Shown here in pieces: positions 17,752 through 27,589 of a DNA stretch of 64,000 bases (the first letter of the stretch is position 1; each line of letters begins with the position of its first letter). The DNA is taken from NCBI RefSeq assembly GCF_001077815.2, contig NZ_CP011310.1:434001-498000 (forward strand), written 5' to 3'. Origin of the DNA: Aurantiacibacter atlanticus. Its GTDB lineage: Bacteria > Pseudomonadota > Alphaproteobacteria > Sphingomonadales > Sphingomonadaceae. Below the pieces are notes generated by a model that had not been told where the DNA came from, did not search any database, and worked only from the letters and a program-made list of their open reading frames with translations. The translations under genes were made by a program, and so were the position numbers.

Positions 17752-19954
17752 CGCACGCCGTTGGCTGTTTACCCTCACCATTCTTGCAGGGAGCTTCCTG
17801 CTGTTTCTGGTGCAGCCGATGGTTGCGCGCATGGCCCTGCCTCATCTGGGCGGTGCGCCAAATGTCTGGAACAGTGCGATGCTGGTTTATCAGGCATTGC
17901 TGCTGGGCGGATATGCCTATGCCCATGCGATGGGCCGGTTTTCACTGGCGAAGCAGGGTTTCATCCACATCGTGGTCCTCTTGATGGGCGGCCTTACGCT
18001 GCCATTGGCGCTGGCACAGATTGCTCCACCTGCGCCAGGCTGGGAGGCATTGTGGGTGCCGTGGCTCTTCATGCTTACCGTTGGGCCCGCTTTCTTCGCC
18101 ATTTCGGCTCAGGCACCGCTGATCCAGCGCTGGTTTGCGGCCCATCCCGATGCGGGCAATCCTTATCCCCTATATGCCGCATCCAATCTTGGCAGTTTTG
18201 CCGGCTTGCTTACCTATCCGCTGCTGGCGGAACCGCTGCTTCCCCTCGGGCAGCAAAGCCGATATTGGGCGATTGGTTACGTGTTGCTTATCATTTTGGT
18301 GATTGCCGTAGTGCTGGCCCGGCGAGGCGCGGTGGGGGGGCCAATACCCCGTGTGGCCCCGGCCAATGTTGCGGGCAAGGGATCACGCCATCGCACTGGC
18401 TGGAAAACTATCGGCCTGTGGCTGGGTCTGTCAGCTGTGCCTTCGGGTCTGATGCTGTCTACCACGACGTTTCTCACCACCGATATCATGGCCATGCCGC
18501 TTTTGTGGGTCATTCCGCTGGGTCTTTATCTGCTCAGTTTTTCTATCGCATTTGCCGGCAATCGCACGCTGGCAACGCTATTTGTGTTCCTTGCGCCCGT
18601 CGTATTGCTGGTGGATGGCAGCCTCGCCATGTTCGCCGCAGGTCGTGCCGATCTGCTGGCTGCCGTGGCAAGCGTGATCATGTTGTTCGTTGTGGCCGTC
18701 GCGCTCCATGCGCGCCTTTATGAAAGCCGCCCAGACCCATCTGAACTGACGCGTTTCTATCTTGTCATGTCAATTGGCGGAGCGCTGGGCGGGCTGTTTA
18801 CCGCACTTATCGCGCCGGTCGCATTTGACTGGACCTGGGAACATCCACTGCTGATTCTGGGCGCTGCCGCTTTATTGCCTCTCGGCCCATGGGTAAGGCT
18901 CATCGGCAATCGCATCGTCAACCCGCGCGTTTTGCGGATCGTGCTGGTTGCTGCGCTCATGATTGCATTGAATGCCGCGCTGGCGCTTTTCGTATCCAGT
19001 GTTGCCAATGCCAATCTGTCAGCTCTGCAATGGGCTGCATTGCTGGGCATACTTGCCCTTTCGCTGCTGTTTGCAGCGCGCCGCTGGTCCTTTGTCGCGG
19101 GCACGGCGGTGCTGCTATTGTCGCTTGGCGGTGCTGCACATCTTTATACGATGGTAGATGGCCAGCGCGAACGCAGCTATTTTGGTATTTATTCTCTGCG
19201 TGAGAGGGATAATGGTGATCTGCAATTGATGCATGGCACGACAGTGCATGGCATCCAGCGCGCCGGGAACGATCTGGCGACAGAGCCGACCACCTATTAC
19301 GGGCGCACATCGGGCGTAGGCCTGGCGCTGCGCCAGGCTGATGCAATGTTCGGACCGGGTGCCCGCATCGGCGTGGTGGGACTGGGAGTAGGCACGCTGG
19401 CCTGTTACCGCGAGGAAGGGCAGGACTGGACCTTCTTTGAAATCGACCCGGTCGTACTGCATTTCTCCGATCGCGGCGAATTTACCTATCTCTCTCGTTG
19501 CGCACCCGATAGTCCGGTGATCATCGGGGATGCCCGGCTTAAGCTGGAAGGCATGGCGGAAAACCGCTTCGATATTCTCGTGATCGATGCCTTCAGTTCC
19601 GATGCCATTCCACTGCACCTGCTCACCTACGAAGCGATCGGCATATATCGCCGCGCGCTTGATGATGATGGCGTATTGGTGATGCATATTTCGAATAATT
19701 ACATTCGTCTCGAGCCTGTTATTGCCCGGCTGGCAGCCAGCCACGTCCTGCGCACGATTATCCGCAAGGACGACCATGACGATGCGACCAGTCAATACCC
19801 GTCGAGCTGGGTTGCGCTGGCAAGGGACGACGCCCATCTTGCGAAATTGAAAGAGGCTGGCGGCTGGGAGGAACTGGCACCGCCCGAAGGCCGCGTCTGG
19901 ACCGACGACTACGCTTCTATCCTGCCTTATCTTGTTTGGGAGAACTTCCTGTGA
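17744..19954 (+). CDS. Fused MFS-type membrane / spermidine synthase-like protein
   Basis: 736 residues from a GTG at 17744 that overlaps the previous stop; a start at 17702 would intrude further into the acetyltransferase. The N-terminal 450 residues hold about 12 hydrophobic segments of MFS type. The C-terminal 230 residues have a spermidine synthase-like Rossmann fold, with RIGVVGLGVGTLACY, FFEIDPVV and DAFSSDAIPLHLLTYEA. Whether it makes or transports a polyamine is unproven; many fused members lack substrate residues. The gamma-carbonic anhydrase gene starts at its stop. Confidence 0.88.
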   Translation: MTDARRWLFTLTILAGSFLLFLVQPMVARMALPHLGGAPNVWNSAMLVYQALLLGGYAYAHAMGRFSLAKQGFIHIVVLLMGGLTLPLALAQIAPPAPGWEALWVPWLFMLTVGPAFFAISAQAPLIQRWFAAHPDAGNPYPLYAASNLGSFAGLLTYPLLAEPLLPLGQQSRYWAIGYVLLIILVIAVVLARRGAVGGPIPRVAPANVAGKGSRHRTGWKTIGLWLGLSAVPSGLMLSTTTFLTTDIMAMPLLWVIPLGLYLLSFSIAFAGNRTLATLFVFLAPVVLLVDGSLAMFAAGRADLLAAVASVIMLFVVAVALHARLYESRPDPSELTRFYLVMSIGGALGGLFTALIAPVAFDWTWEHPLLILGAAALLPLGPWVRLIGNRIVNPRVLRIVLVAALMIALNAALALFVSSVANANLSALQWAALLGILALSLLFAARRWSFVAGTAVLLLSLGGAAHLYTMVDGQRERSYFGIYSLRERDNGDLQLMHGTTVHGIQRAGNDLATEPTTYYGRTSGVGLALRQADAMFGPGARIGVVGLGVGTLACYREEGQDWTFFEIDPVVLHFSDRGEFTYLSRCAPDSPVIIGDARLKLEGMAENRFDILVIDAFSSDAIPLHLLTYEAIGIYRRALDDDGVLVMHISNNYIRLEPVIARLAASHVLRTIIRKDDHDDATSQYPSSWVALARDDAHLAKLKEAGGWEELAPPEGRVWTDDYASILPYLVWENFL

Positions 19955-20517
19955 TGACCGATCCGCGCTTTCCTGGTGCCCTGATCATGCCGTTCGAAGG
20001 CAAAATTCCGCAAATCGACGACAGCGCCTTTGTCGCCCCAGGTGCGCGTATTATCGGCGATGTTACTATCGGGCCGGAGGCCAGCGTCTGGTATAATTGC
20101 GTGCTGCGCGGTGATATTCACCGGATTGTGGTGGGTGCGCGCTCCAATGTGCAGGATGGCAGTGTGTTCCATGTTGAAGGCCCGCGACCTGAAACCGAAG
20201 GTGAACCCACGATCATCGGTGATGAATGCGTGATCGGGCACATGGCGGTGGTGCATGGCTGTCAGCTGGCCGACCGCGCCTTTGTCGGCATGGGCTCGGT
20301 GGCAATGGATGGATCGCGTATTGCCGAAGGCGGGATGTTGGGAGCAGGCGCGCTGCTCAGCCCCAATAAGATGATTGGCAAGGGGGAGATATGGATCGGC
20401 AGGCCGGCCAAATACTATCGCACACAAAACGAAGCGCAGATCGCGAAAATCAAGTTTCAGACTGATCGATATTGCGATTTGGCGCAGAGTCATCTGGGGC
20501 AACTACGGGGAGAATAG
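19954..20517 (+). CDS. Gamma-class carbonic anhydrase-like hexapeptide protein
   Basis: 187 residues from the ATG at 19954, which shares its A with the upstream stop (a GTG three bases earlier is also possible). The left-handed beta-helix repeats and metal-site histidines are visible: SVWYNCVLRGD, NVQDGSVFHV and ECVIGHMAVVHGC. This is the YrdA/PaaY group of gamma-carbonic anhydrases, cytoplasmic zinc proteins, some active on bicarbonate and others of unknown role. It is the last gene of the hemB run. Confidence 0.9.
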   Translation: MTDPRFPGALIMPFEGKIPQIDDSAFVAPGARIIGDVTIGPEASVWYNCVLRGDIHRIVVGARSNVQDGSVFHVEGPRPETEGEPTIIGDECVIGHMAVVHGCQLADRAFVGMGSVAMDGSRIAEGGMLGAGALLSPNKMIGKGEIWIGRPAKYYRTQNEAQIAKIKFQTDRYCDLAQSHLGQLRGE

Positions 20518-20565
20518 TCGCGCGGCGCAACTAGTCGAAAGCAATTTCGCCTGTGGCCGGAGGCG

Positions 20566-22176
20566 CTAGTCCCTGATCAGCGCCCTTAGCGCCGTGATAC
20601 GGTCTGCCTCATGCGCGGGCTTTTCCCAACGGATCCGGTGGATACGGGGAAAGCGCATGGCGAGGCCGCTCTTGTGGCGCTTGCTTTCATGCACGCTGTC
20701 AAATGCAACTTCGAACACGAGCGATTTATCCGTTTCGCGCACCGGACCAAAGCGGTTCAAAGTGTGTTGCCGCACATGCTTGTCCAGCGCCTTGAGCTCT
20801 GCATCGGTAAAACCGGAATATGCCTTGCCCACGGGCAGGAGATCTGCCCCTTCGTCGGGGTCGCCGTTCCAGCAGCCGAATGTATAGTCCGAAAAGAAGC
20901 TGGAACGTTTGCCGCTGCCGCGCTGGGCATACATGAGGACACAATCCACCAGCAGCGGATCGCGCTTCCATTTGTACCATAATCCGGTCTTTCGGCCCGG
21001 CACATACAGGCTGTCCCGCCGTTTAAGCATCAGTCCTTCAATGGCAGCATCGCGTGTACCTTCGCGGATGGATGCCAGATGCTCGAAATCGCACGCGTCG
21101 ACCAACTCGCTGAGATCGAATTGGCTTTGCGGCAGGCGTGGGACCAATTGTTCCAGTCGTTTGCGCCGCCTTGTCCAGTCCAGGCTGCGCAAATCCTCTC
21201 CATCCACGCCAAGAACATCATAGAGCCGCACGAAAGCAGGACTTTGGGTGAGCATGGCCTTGCTGACCGTCTTGCGTCCTAATCGCTGCTGCAGGGCGTT
21301 GAAGCTTGCCGCCCCGCCTTGGCCCGCGCCCTTGTCAGCGCCGCCCTGCGCCGCGCCGCGCACCAGCAATTCCCCATCGAGCACAGCTGGCCTGTCGAGC
21401 GCGTCAACCACTTCGGGAAAGGTAGCGGAAATATCGTCTCCCGATCTTGAATAAAGCCGCGTTTCCTCTCCCACACGGACCAATTGCACGCGGATGCCGT
21501 CCCATTTCCACTCGGCCGCATAATCGGCGAGGTCGACTATTGTATTATCAAGCGGATGTGCGAGCATGAAGGGGCGGAACAGGGGGATATTTGCCGTATC
21601 GGGCGGATCAGCCCCGTCTGCGCCCCATGCGAAAAGGTCTTCATAAGGTGGCGAAAGCGCGTGCCAATACTCCTCCACTTCGTCGATATCAACATCAAAT
21701 GCCTGCGCGAAGGCAGTCTTGCCGAGGCGTGATGAAATGCCGATCCGCATTCCGCCCGTTGCCAGTTTCAGCAAGGCGTAACGGCCCTGCGCATCAAGCC
21801 TGTCGAGCAGGGCGGGCAATTGCACAGTCACCGTTGCTCGGGTCATGCCAGACAGTGCGTCCACCGCCTCGGCCACGCTTGGCGATGGGGCTATATCGCC
21901 AACAGAATCGGGCCACAAAAAGCTCGCAGTTTCCGCCGTATCGCCCACGAAATCGCGGCTGAGGCTCCACAATACCGGATCGACGCGATCCTTCAGCAAA
22001 TTGCGAATGGTGGAGCTTTTTACCGCGGGGAAATCCAGCCCGTCAGTCAGCGCCGCAAGCGCCCAGCCACGTTCGGGATCGGGCTTGGCGCAAAGATATT
22101 GTGCGATCAGGCGCAATTTCTCATTGCGGCTGCGCGTATAGACCAGCGCATCGATAAGGGCCGCGAAATCCTCCAC
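20566..22176 (-). CDS. ATP-dependent DNA ligase (exonuclease-associated type)
   Basis: 536 residues starting at a GTG directly abutting the stop of the exonuclease gene (TAG GTG). The nucleotidyltransferase motif EWKWDGIRVQ carries the adenylated lysine at about residue 224, followed by GELLVRG (motif III) and a C-terminal OB-fold with YKWKRDP. The N-terminal 200 residues are the DNA-binding domain found in LigB/LigC-like and archaeal-type ligases. In other bacteria this ligase sits with an exonuclease, a DEXH helicase and a phosphoesterase; here only the exonuclease is present. Confidence 0.93.
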   Translation of the reverse strand: MEDFAALIDALVYTRSRNEKLRLIAQYLCAKPDPERGWALAALTDGLDFPAVKSSTIRNLLKDRVDPVLWSLSRDFVGDTAETASFLWPDSVGDIAPSPSVAEAVDALSGMTRATVTVQLPALLDRLDAQGRYALLKLATGGMRIGISSRLGKTAFAQAFDVDIDEVEEYWHALSPPYEDLFAWGADGADPPDTANIPLFRPFMLAHPLDNTIVDLADYAAEWKWDGIRVQLVRVGEETRLYSRSGDDISATFPEVVDALDRPAVLDGELLVRGAAQGGADKGAGQGGAASFNALQQRLGRKTVSKAMLTQSPAFVRLYDVLGVDGEDLRSLDWTRRRKRLEQLVPRLPQSQFDLSELVDACDFEHLASIREGTRDAAIEGLMLKRRDSLYVPGRKTGLWYKWKRDPLLVDCVLMYAQRGSGKRSSFFSDYTFGCWNGDPDEGADLLPVGKAYSGFTDAELKALDKHVRQHTLNRFGPVRETDKSLVFEVAFDSVHESKRHKSGLAMRFPRIHRIRWEKPAHEADRITALRALIRD

Positions 22177-23181
22177 CTATTCGTCCTCGTCCTCACGTCC
22201 GACCATGGCCAGCGCACGGGCGCGGCGCTGGTGGAGCTGGTGCCAGCGCAGCAGAGCTTCCTCGCGTCCGTGGGTGATCCAGGTTTCCTGCGGATCGACC
22301 TCCACGATCGTGCGGGTGAGTTCGTCCCAGTCGGCATGGTCGGAAATCACTAGCGGCAGTTCGACATTGCGCTGTCGGGCGCGCTGTCGCACGCGCATCC
22401 AGCCACTGGCCATGGCGGTAATCGGTTCGGGCAGCCGGCGGCTCCAGCGATCGTTCAGTGCCGAGGGCGGCGACACGATGATATGTCCGCGCATGTCATC
22501 TTTTGAATGATCCGCCACGAGCCGCAATTCGCCTAGATCGACGCCGAATTCGCCATAAAGGCGGCACATCTTCTCCATCGCTCCGTGGAGATAGATGGGA
22601 TCATGATGTCCCGCCGCGCGCAATTCCGCGATCACGCGCTGCGCCTTGCCCAATGCATAGGCGCCCACTAGGACACAGCGATCGGGATAGGCGGCCAGCC
22701 GGTCAAGCAGCTTGGCCATTTCATCCGCAATCGGAGGATGGGTGAATACTGGCAGGCCGAAAGTCGCCTCTGTTATGAAGATATCGCAGGGCGTGACTTC
22801 AAATGGCAGGCAGGTCGGGTCGGGTCGGCGTTTGTAATCGCCTGTAATGACAACGCGTTCACTCGCATGTTCGAGCAGGATTTGCGCGCTGCCGAGCACA
22901 TGGCCAGCGGGAATATAGGTCGCATCAACCCCGCCGCCCAGGCTGACGGTTTCGCCATATTCCACGCCCAAAGCGCCTTCGGATGTGTTGTATCGCAACT
23001 CCATGATTGCAAGCGTCGCAGGGGTCGCAATCGTTTCCCCATGTCCGCCGCGCGCATGATCGGCATGGCCATGGGTGACGAGCGCCCTGGCGACAGCTTT
23101 GGATGGGTCGATCCACGCATCGGCAGGCACAACATGCACGCCATGCGGTTCAGATCGGATCCAGGAAAACGGTGCAGCCAT
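22177..23181 (-). CDS. Ligase-associated DNA exonuclease (metallo-beta-lactamase/SNM1-like)
   Basis: 334 residues from the ATG at 23181 (a GTG at 23202 is an alternative). It has the zinc motif THGHADHARGG at the N-terminal third, then AGHVLGSAQILLEH, the typical beta-CASP-type GDYKRRPDPTC, and ISDHADWDEL near the end. It belongs to the family named for its fixed association with the ATP-dependent ligase, which follows with no gap. The presumed role is end-trimming before ligation in DNA repair; no helicase or MPE partner lies nearby. Confidence 0.92.
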   Translation of the reverse strand: MAAPFSWIRSEPHGVHVVPADAWIDPSKAVARALVTHGHADHARGGHGETIATPATLAIMELRYNTSEGALGVEYGETVSLGGGVDATYIPAGHVLGSAQILLEHASERVVITGDYKRRPDPTCLPFEVTPCDIFITEATFGLPVFTHPPIADEMAKLLDRLAAYPDRCVLVGAYALGKAQRVIAELRAAGHHDPIYLHGAMEKMCRLYGEFGVDLGELRLVADHSKDDMRGHIIVSPPSALNDRWSRRLPEPITAMASGWMRVRQRARQRNVELPLVISDHADWDELTRTIVEVDPQETWITHGREEALLRWHQLHQRRARALAMVGREDEDE

Positions 23182-23249
23182 CGCTGAGCTAATCCCCCGC
23201 ACCCATGCGAGGTTCCGGCGTGGCGGAGGTGGTCCAGCCGCAGTGCGCC

Positions 23250-24950
23250 CTAATCCGTCTCGTCGATGGCCTCGTCATACCTGAGGATACGGTTGTGCGG
23301 GTCGATAAGGAAATGCGTGTCTGCATCGCCAAGATCAACGCGCGCCGAGCCATCGGGCATGGCAATCCGGCGCAACTCGCCATCCGTTTGCAATTCTAAA
23401 GGCATGGCAAAATCGTGGTCAGAAGGTGTTTCCCACCTCAGATCCAGCCACCGCCCTTCGCGCTTGGCGATGAGGCGCGGCAATGCCGCCCTGTAGAAAT
23501 AGGCATCAAAGAACCATGCAAGATCATCGCCAGTCATGTCTTCCAATATGGCGCGGAAATCATCAGTGGTGCGCAAGACCGGGGCAATTTCGCCCGGTTG
23601 AGGATTGTTTGTGCCATAGGTCAGTCGCGTTAGCGCGGGAAACAGCACATCATCGCCGACCAGAAAACGAAGGGAGTGCATGACCCATGCACCCTTGTAG
23701 TAGATATCCGTGCCCCACCCCGAATCCTGATCATTGTAATCGGGCAAAGTGCCATCGCGGGAGACCAATGGCACCCGATTGTGCAACCTCTGGCGGATGC
23801 GCCACATTTCAGCATCATGCAGCATCCTGCCGCGCGCCCATTCAAGATAGAGCGGCTGCATCCACTGGCCGATACCTTCGTGCAGCCACATGTGGCTTAT
23901 GGTGGCATTGGTGAGCTGGTTGGCGAACCATTCATGTGCAAATTCATGCTGGAGCAGCCAGTCATAACCCAGAGGGTCACGACGGAAGCGATTGCCATAG
24001 GCGTTGATGGTCTGGTGCTCCATGCCCAGATGCGGCGTTTCGGCGACGCCCGCCTTTTCATCGGCAAATGGATAGGGTCCGATGCGGGCCTCGAAAAAAT
24101 CGAGATAGGTGGCCATTTCCGCAACCAATCGGTGCGCGCCGTCCTTGCTTTCAGGCAGATGCCAGAAACGGATCGGGATGATATTGCCAAAGCGGCTGTG
24201 GTAATCGCGCGACGCCATTTGATACGGCCCAATCTGGAGCGATACGCCGTAATTGCTGGGATCGCGTGCACGCCAGTGGAAGGTGATCGTACCATCGCCA
24301 TGATCGCGTGTTTCGATCAAGGCGCCATTGCCTGCCGCAATCAGCCCGTCTGGCACCGTGACAAGAGTATCGATCACGCCAATCCGGCTGGAGGAATGAT
24401 CGATACAGGGCCAGAAAAGGTCGCATCCTTCGCCTTGGACAGCGGTAGCGATCCATGGCTCGCCCGATGGCGTGCGCTCCCAGACGAAGCCGCCCTCCCA
24501 CGGAGGGTTTAGCGCAATGTGTGGCGCACCTTCCCACGCGATGAAAACATGCGTGGAAGCGCCTTCTGCCAATGGTGTATCAAGCGCAATGCCGAGAAGG
24601 CCATCGGGATTTGCCCATTCGGAATTTTCCAGAGTGCGCTGACCGATCCTGATTGAACTTATTCGAAAGCGTGGATCGAGATCAAAAGCGAGACTCTCCA
24701 GAGTTTCGCGCGCTTCAACGAGATAGCGCGCCTCACCCGATATTGATCGATTTTCTGGATCAACGGCGATGGCCAGCCGCACTTCAGGCAGCAGCATGTC
24801 TGCGCGCGGGCCATCTAGGGGCAGATCAGTTTGCGCAGTGCGTTGTGCCAGTGGAGGCGGCGATTGGGCCAGCACGGCTTTAGATGGTACACCCACACAT
24901 ATCAGGAGCAGAACTATCAATCGTGACAGCGCAGGGAAGCGCAGCGTCAT
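23250..24950 (-). CDS. Secreted M1-family metallo-aminopeptidase
   Basis: 566 residues from the ATG at 24950, chosen because it opens a clear signal peptide (RLIVLLLICVGVPSKAVLA). Upstream codons to 25145 lie inside clpA and are not a signal sequence. The zinc site is HEFAHEWFANQL with the third ligand in MWLHEGIGQW. The exopeptidase motif reads LGMEHQT in place of GAMEN. It should trim N-terminal residues from peptides in the periplasm. It starts 49 bp after the clpA stop on the same strand and may be co-transcribed. Confidence 0.9.
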   Translation of the reverse strand: MTLRFPALSRLIVLLLICVGVPSKAVLAQSPPPLAQRTAQTDLPLDGPRADMLLPEVRLAIAVDPENRSISGEARYLVEARETLESLAFDLDPRFRISSIRIGQRTLENSEWANPDGLLGIALDTPLAEGASTHVFIAWEGAPHIALNPPWEGGFVWERTPSGEPWIATAVQGEGCDLFWPCIDHSSSRIGVIDTLVTVPDGLIAAGNGALIETRDHGDGTITFHWRARDPSNYGVSLQIGPYQMASRDYHSRFGNIIPIRFWHLPESKDGAHRLVAEMATYLDFFEARIGPYPFADEKAGVAETPHLGMEHQTINAYGNRFRRDPLGYDWLLQHEFAHEWFANQLTNATISHMWLHEGIGQWMQPLYLEWARGRMLHDAEMWRIRQRLHNRVPLVSRDGTLPDYNDQDSGWGTDIYYKGAWVMHSLRFLVGDDVLFPALTRLTYGTNNPQPGEIAPVLRTTDDFRAILEDMTGDDLAWFFDAYFYRAALPRLIAKREGRWLDLRWETPSDHDFAMPLELQTDGELRRIAMPDGSARVDLGDADTHFLIDPHNRILRYDEAIDETD

Positions 24951-24999
24951 AACGTCAGTCTGACCTGCGCCATCAATTGCGCCTGAAGGATCTTTCCTG

Positions 25000-27390
25000 T
25001 CAGCCTTCGCTGCCTGTATCGCTGTCCTTGCCGTCTTTTTCATCAGCAGATGTTTCAGACTTTGGCTCAGCAGACTTTGCCTTCTTCGATGCAGTCTTGC
25101 GCTTGGGTTTGGCCTTGGGCGGGGATGGCGTGAGTTCGAAGGCAAGCCTGTCCTCCTTCACGCTGACATGCACCTCACCGCCAGAAGCTAGTTTGCCGAA
25201 CAGCAATTCTTCTGCCAGCGGTTGTTTGACCTTTTCCTGGATCAGGCGTGCCATCGGACGAGCACCCATCAACTTGTCATACCCCCGTTCACCAAGCCAA
25301 TCACGCGCATCACCGTCAAATTGGATATGCACATTCTGTTCGCCCAGCTGCAATTCGAGCTGGAGGATGAACTTGTCGACCACGCGGCTGACCGTATCCG
25401 TGCCAAGATAGGCGAACGGCACGATAGCATCGAGGCGGTTGCGGAATTCGGGGGTGAACATCTTCTTCACCGCTTCCTCGCTCGCTTCTGTCTTCTGGCC
25501 TGCACCAAAACCGATACCCTGCTTGGCAGCATCCGATGCGCCCGCATTGGTCGTCATGATGAGGACTACATTGCGGAAATCCACCGTCTTGCCATGATGA
25601 TCGGTCAGCTTGCCGTTATCCATCACCTGGAGCAGGATATTGAACAGATCGGGATGGGCCTTTTCGATTTCGTCGAGCAGCAACACACAATGCGGGTGCT
25701 GGTCGATGGCATCGGTCAGCAAGCCGCCCTGATCGTAACCGACATAGCCCGGAGGCGCGCCAATCAGGCGTGAAATGCTGTGGCGTTCCATATATTCGGA
25801 CATGTCAAAACGCTTGAGCTCGATGCCCATGATGCTGGCAAGCTGGCGCGCGACTTCGGTCTTGCCGACGCCGGTCGGACCGCTGAACAGGAAGCTGCCG
25901 ATGGGCTTGTCAGGATCGCGCAGGCCAGCGCGGGACAGCTTCATCGCAGTTGAAAGCTTCTCGATTGCAACGTCCTGCCCGAACACGACGCGCTTGAGGT
26001 CTTTCTCGAGCGAGCCAAGCGCCTTCTTGTCGTCCTTGGACACCGATTTCGGCGGGATGCGCGCCATTGTCGCAACGACCTTCTCGATCTCTTTTGCGGT
26101 GATCGTCTTGCGACGGCGACTTGGCGGGACGAGCATCTGCATCGCGCCCACCTCGTCGATCACGTCGATCGCCTTGTCCGGCAGTTTGCGATCGTTGATG
26201 TAACGCGCGCTCATCTCGACCGCGGTCTTGATCGCATCGGGCGTGTATTTGACCTTGTGGTGTTCTTCAAAGGCGCTGCGCAGGCCCTTCAGGATCTTGA
26301 CCGTATCCTCGACCGTAGGTTCATTCACATCGATCTTCTGGAACCGGCGCAGCAAGGCGCGATCCTTTTCGAAGTGATTGCGAAATTCCTTGTAGGTGGT
26401 TGAACCGATGCAGCGGATCGTTCCGCCAGAAAGAGCGGGCTTGAGAAGGTTTGATGCGTCCATCGCCCCGCCACTGGTTGCACCGGCGCCGATGACGGTA
26501 TGGATTTCGTCAATGAAAAGAATGGCTTCCGGCATTTTCTCGAGTTCATTCACGACCTGCTTCAGCCGTTCCTCGAAATCGCCCCGATAGCGGGTGCCCG
26601 CCAGCAATGCGCCCATGTCCAGCGAATAGATGACCGCAGGCTCCAGCACTTCTGGGACATCGCCTTCAACGATCTTGCGTGCCAGCCCTTCGGCAATCGC
26701 GGTCTTGCCCACACCGGGATCGCCTACGTAAAGTGGATTGTTCTTTGAACGGCGACACAGGATCTGAACGGTGCGGTCAACTTCAGGTCCACGTCCGATC
26801 AGTGGATCGATACGACCATCCAGCGCCTTTTGATTGAGATTGACGCAGAACTGATCGAGTGCGGAATCCTTCTTCTTTTCGGGCTTTTCCTCACCGCGCG
26901 CCTGCGCTTCTTCCCCAGCTCCTTCGGTAGAGCGGCCTTCAAGCTGGCGACCGCCCTTGCCGATACCGTGACTGATGAAGCTGACCGCGTCGAGCCGGCT
27001 CATATCCTGTTGCTGCAGGAAATACACCGCATAGGAATCGCGTTCCGAAAACAGCGCCACCAGCACATTGGCACCTGTCACCGTGTCCTTGCCCGAAGAC
27101 TGGACATGCAGAATGGCGCGCTGGATCACGCGCTGGAACCCGGCGGTGGGCTGCGGATCGGCTTCATCTTCCGTCTTTAAGGATTGATATTCCTGATCGA
27201 GATACTGGCGCACAACGCCGGTCAGCTCATCAGTGTCGACTCCGCAAGCATTCATCACCTCGGCTGCGTCGCTATCATCGACCAGCGCCAGCAGGAGATG
27301 CTCCAGCGTGGCATATTCATGGCTGCGATCAAACGCATGCTGGATGGCGACGTGAAGGGTCTTTTCTAGGCTTTGCGCGAAACTTGGCAT
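25000..27390 (-). CDS. clpA: ClpA, ATPase subunit of the ClpAP protease
   Basis: 796 residues from the ATG at 27390 (AAGGA Shine-Dalgarno). It has an N-domain (about 1-150), a charged linker with Glu/Lys-rich sequence, and two AAA modules with Walker A boxes GDPGVGKTAIAEGLA and GPTGVGKTEVARQLA. The IGF loop that docks onto ClpP is present (AKQGIGFG). The C-terminus is Lys/Ser-rich and longer than usual. It unfolds substrates for ClpP. No clpS was seen next to it, although the pair is usual. Confidence 0.96.
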   Translation of the reverse strand: MPSFAQSLEKTLHVAIQHAFDRSHEYATLEHLLLALVDDSDAAEVMNACGVDTDELTGVVRQYLDQEYQSLKTEDEADPQPTAGFQRVIQRAILHVQSSGKDTVTGANVLVALFSERDSYAVYFLQQQDMSRLDAVSFISHGIGKGGRQLEGRSTEGAGEEAQARGEEKPEKKKDSALDQFCVNLNQKALDGRIDPLIGRGPEVDRTVQILCRRSKNNPLYVGDPGVGKTAIAEGLARKIVEGDVPEVLEPAVIYSLDMGALLAGTRYRGDFEERLKQVVNELEKMPEAILFIDEIHTVIGAGATSGGAMDASNLLKPALSGGTIRCIGSTTYKEFRNHFEKDRALLRRFQKIDVNEPTVEDTVKILKGLRSAFEEHHKVKYTPDAIKTAVEMSARYINDRKLPDKAIDVIDEVGAMQMLVPPSRRRKTITAKEIEKVVATMARIPPKSVSKDDKKALGSLEKDLKRVVFGQDVAIEKLSTAMKLSRAGLRDPDKPIGSFLFSGPTGVGKTEVARQLASIMGIELKRFDMSEYMERHSISRLIGAPPGYVGYDQGGLLTDAIDQHPHCVLLLDEIEKAHPDLFNILLQVMDNGKLTDHHGKTVDFRNVVLIMTTNAGASDAAKQGIGFGAGQKTEASEEAVKKMFTPEFRNRLDAIVPFAYLGTDTVSRVVDKFILQLELQLGEQNVHIQFDGDARDWLGERGYDKLMGARPMARLIQEKVKQPLAEELLFGKLASGGEVHVSVKEDRLAFELTPSPPKAKPKRKTASKKAKSAEPKSETSADEKDGKDSDTGSEG

Positions 27391-27589
27391 CGTGGTCCTT
27401 GTTCTGGCCCCTTGGGCCTCGCGTTGCGACATTTGTCGGGCTGCGTAAAAGGTGCGACGGCGATGGTTAACATCGACCTAACGCGACGGGTTGATGGGCG
27501 CATTGGCATGCGCTGGTTGGATTTATCATCGATATGGTGCGCGCCAGCGCAGTTTTGAAGGGTTTGAAAGAGCCAGACAGACGGGCCTG

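Noticed and set aside
23170..23200. tRNA-Ala-like beginning (GGGGGATTAGCTCAGCG on the minus strand)
   Set aside because: The D-stem has no complement and the following bases read into the exonuclease start. No anticodon arm, T-arm or CCA end can be drawn, so this is chance similarity.
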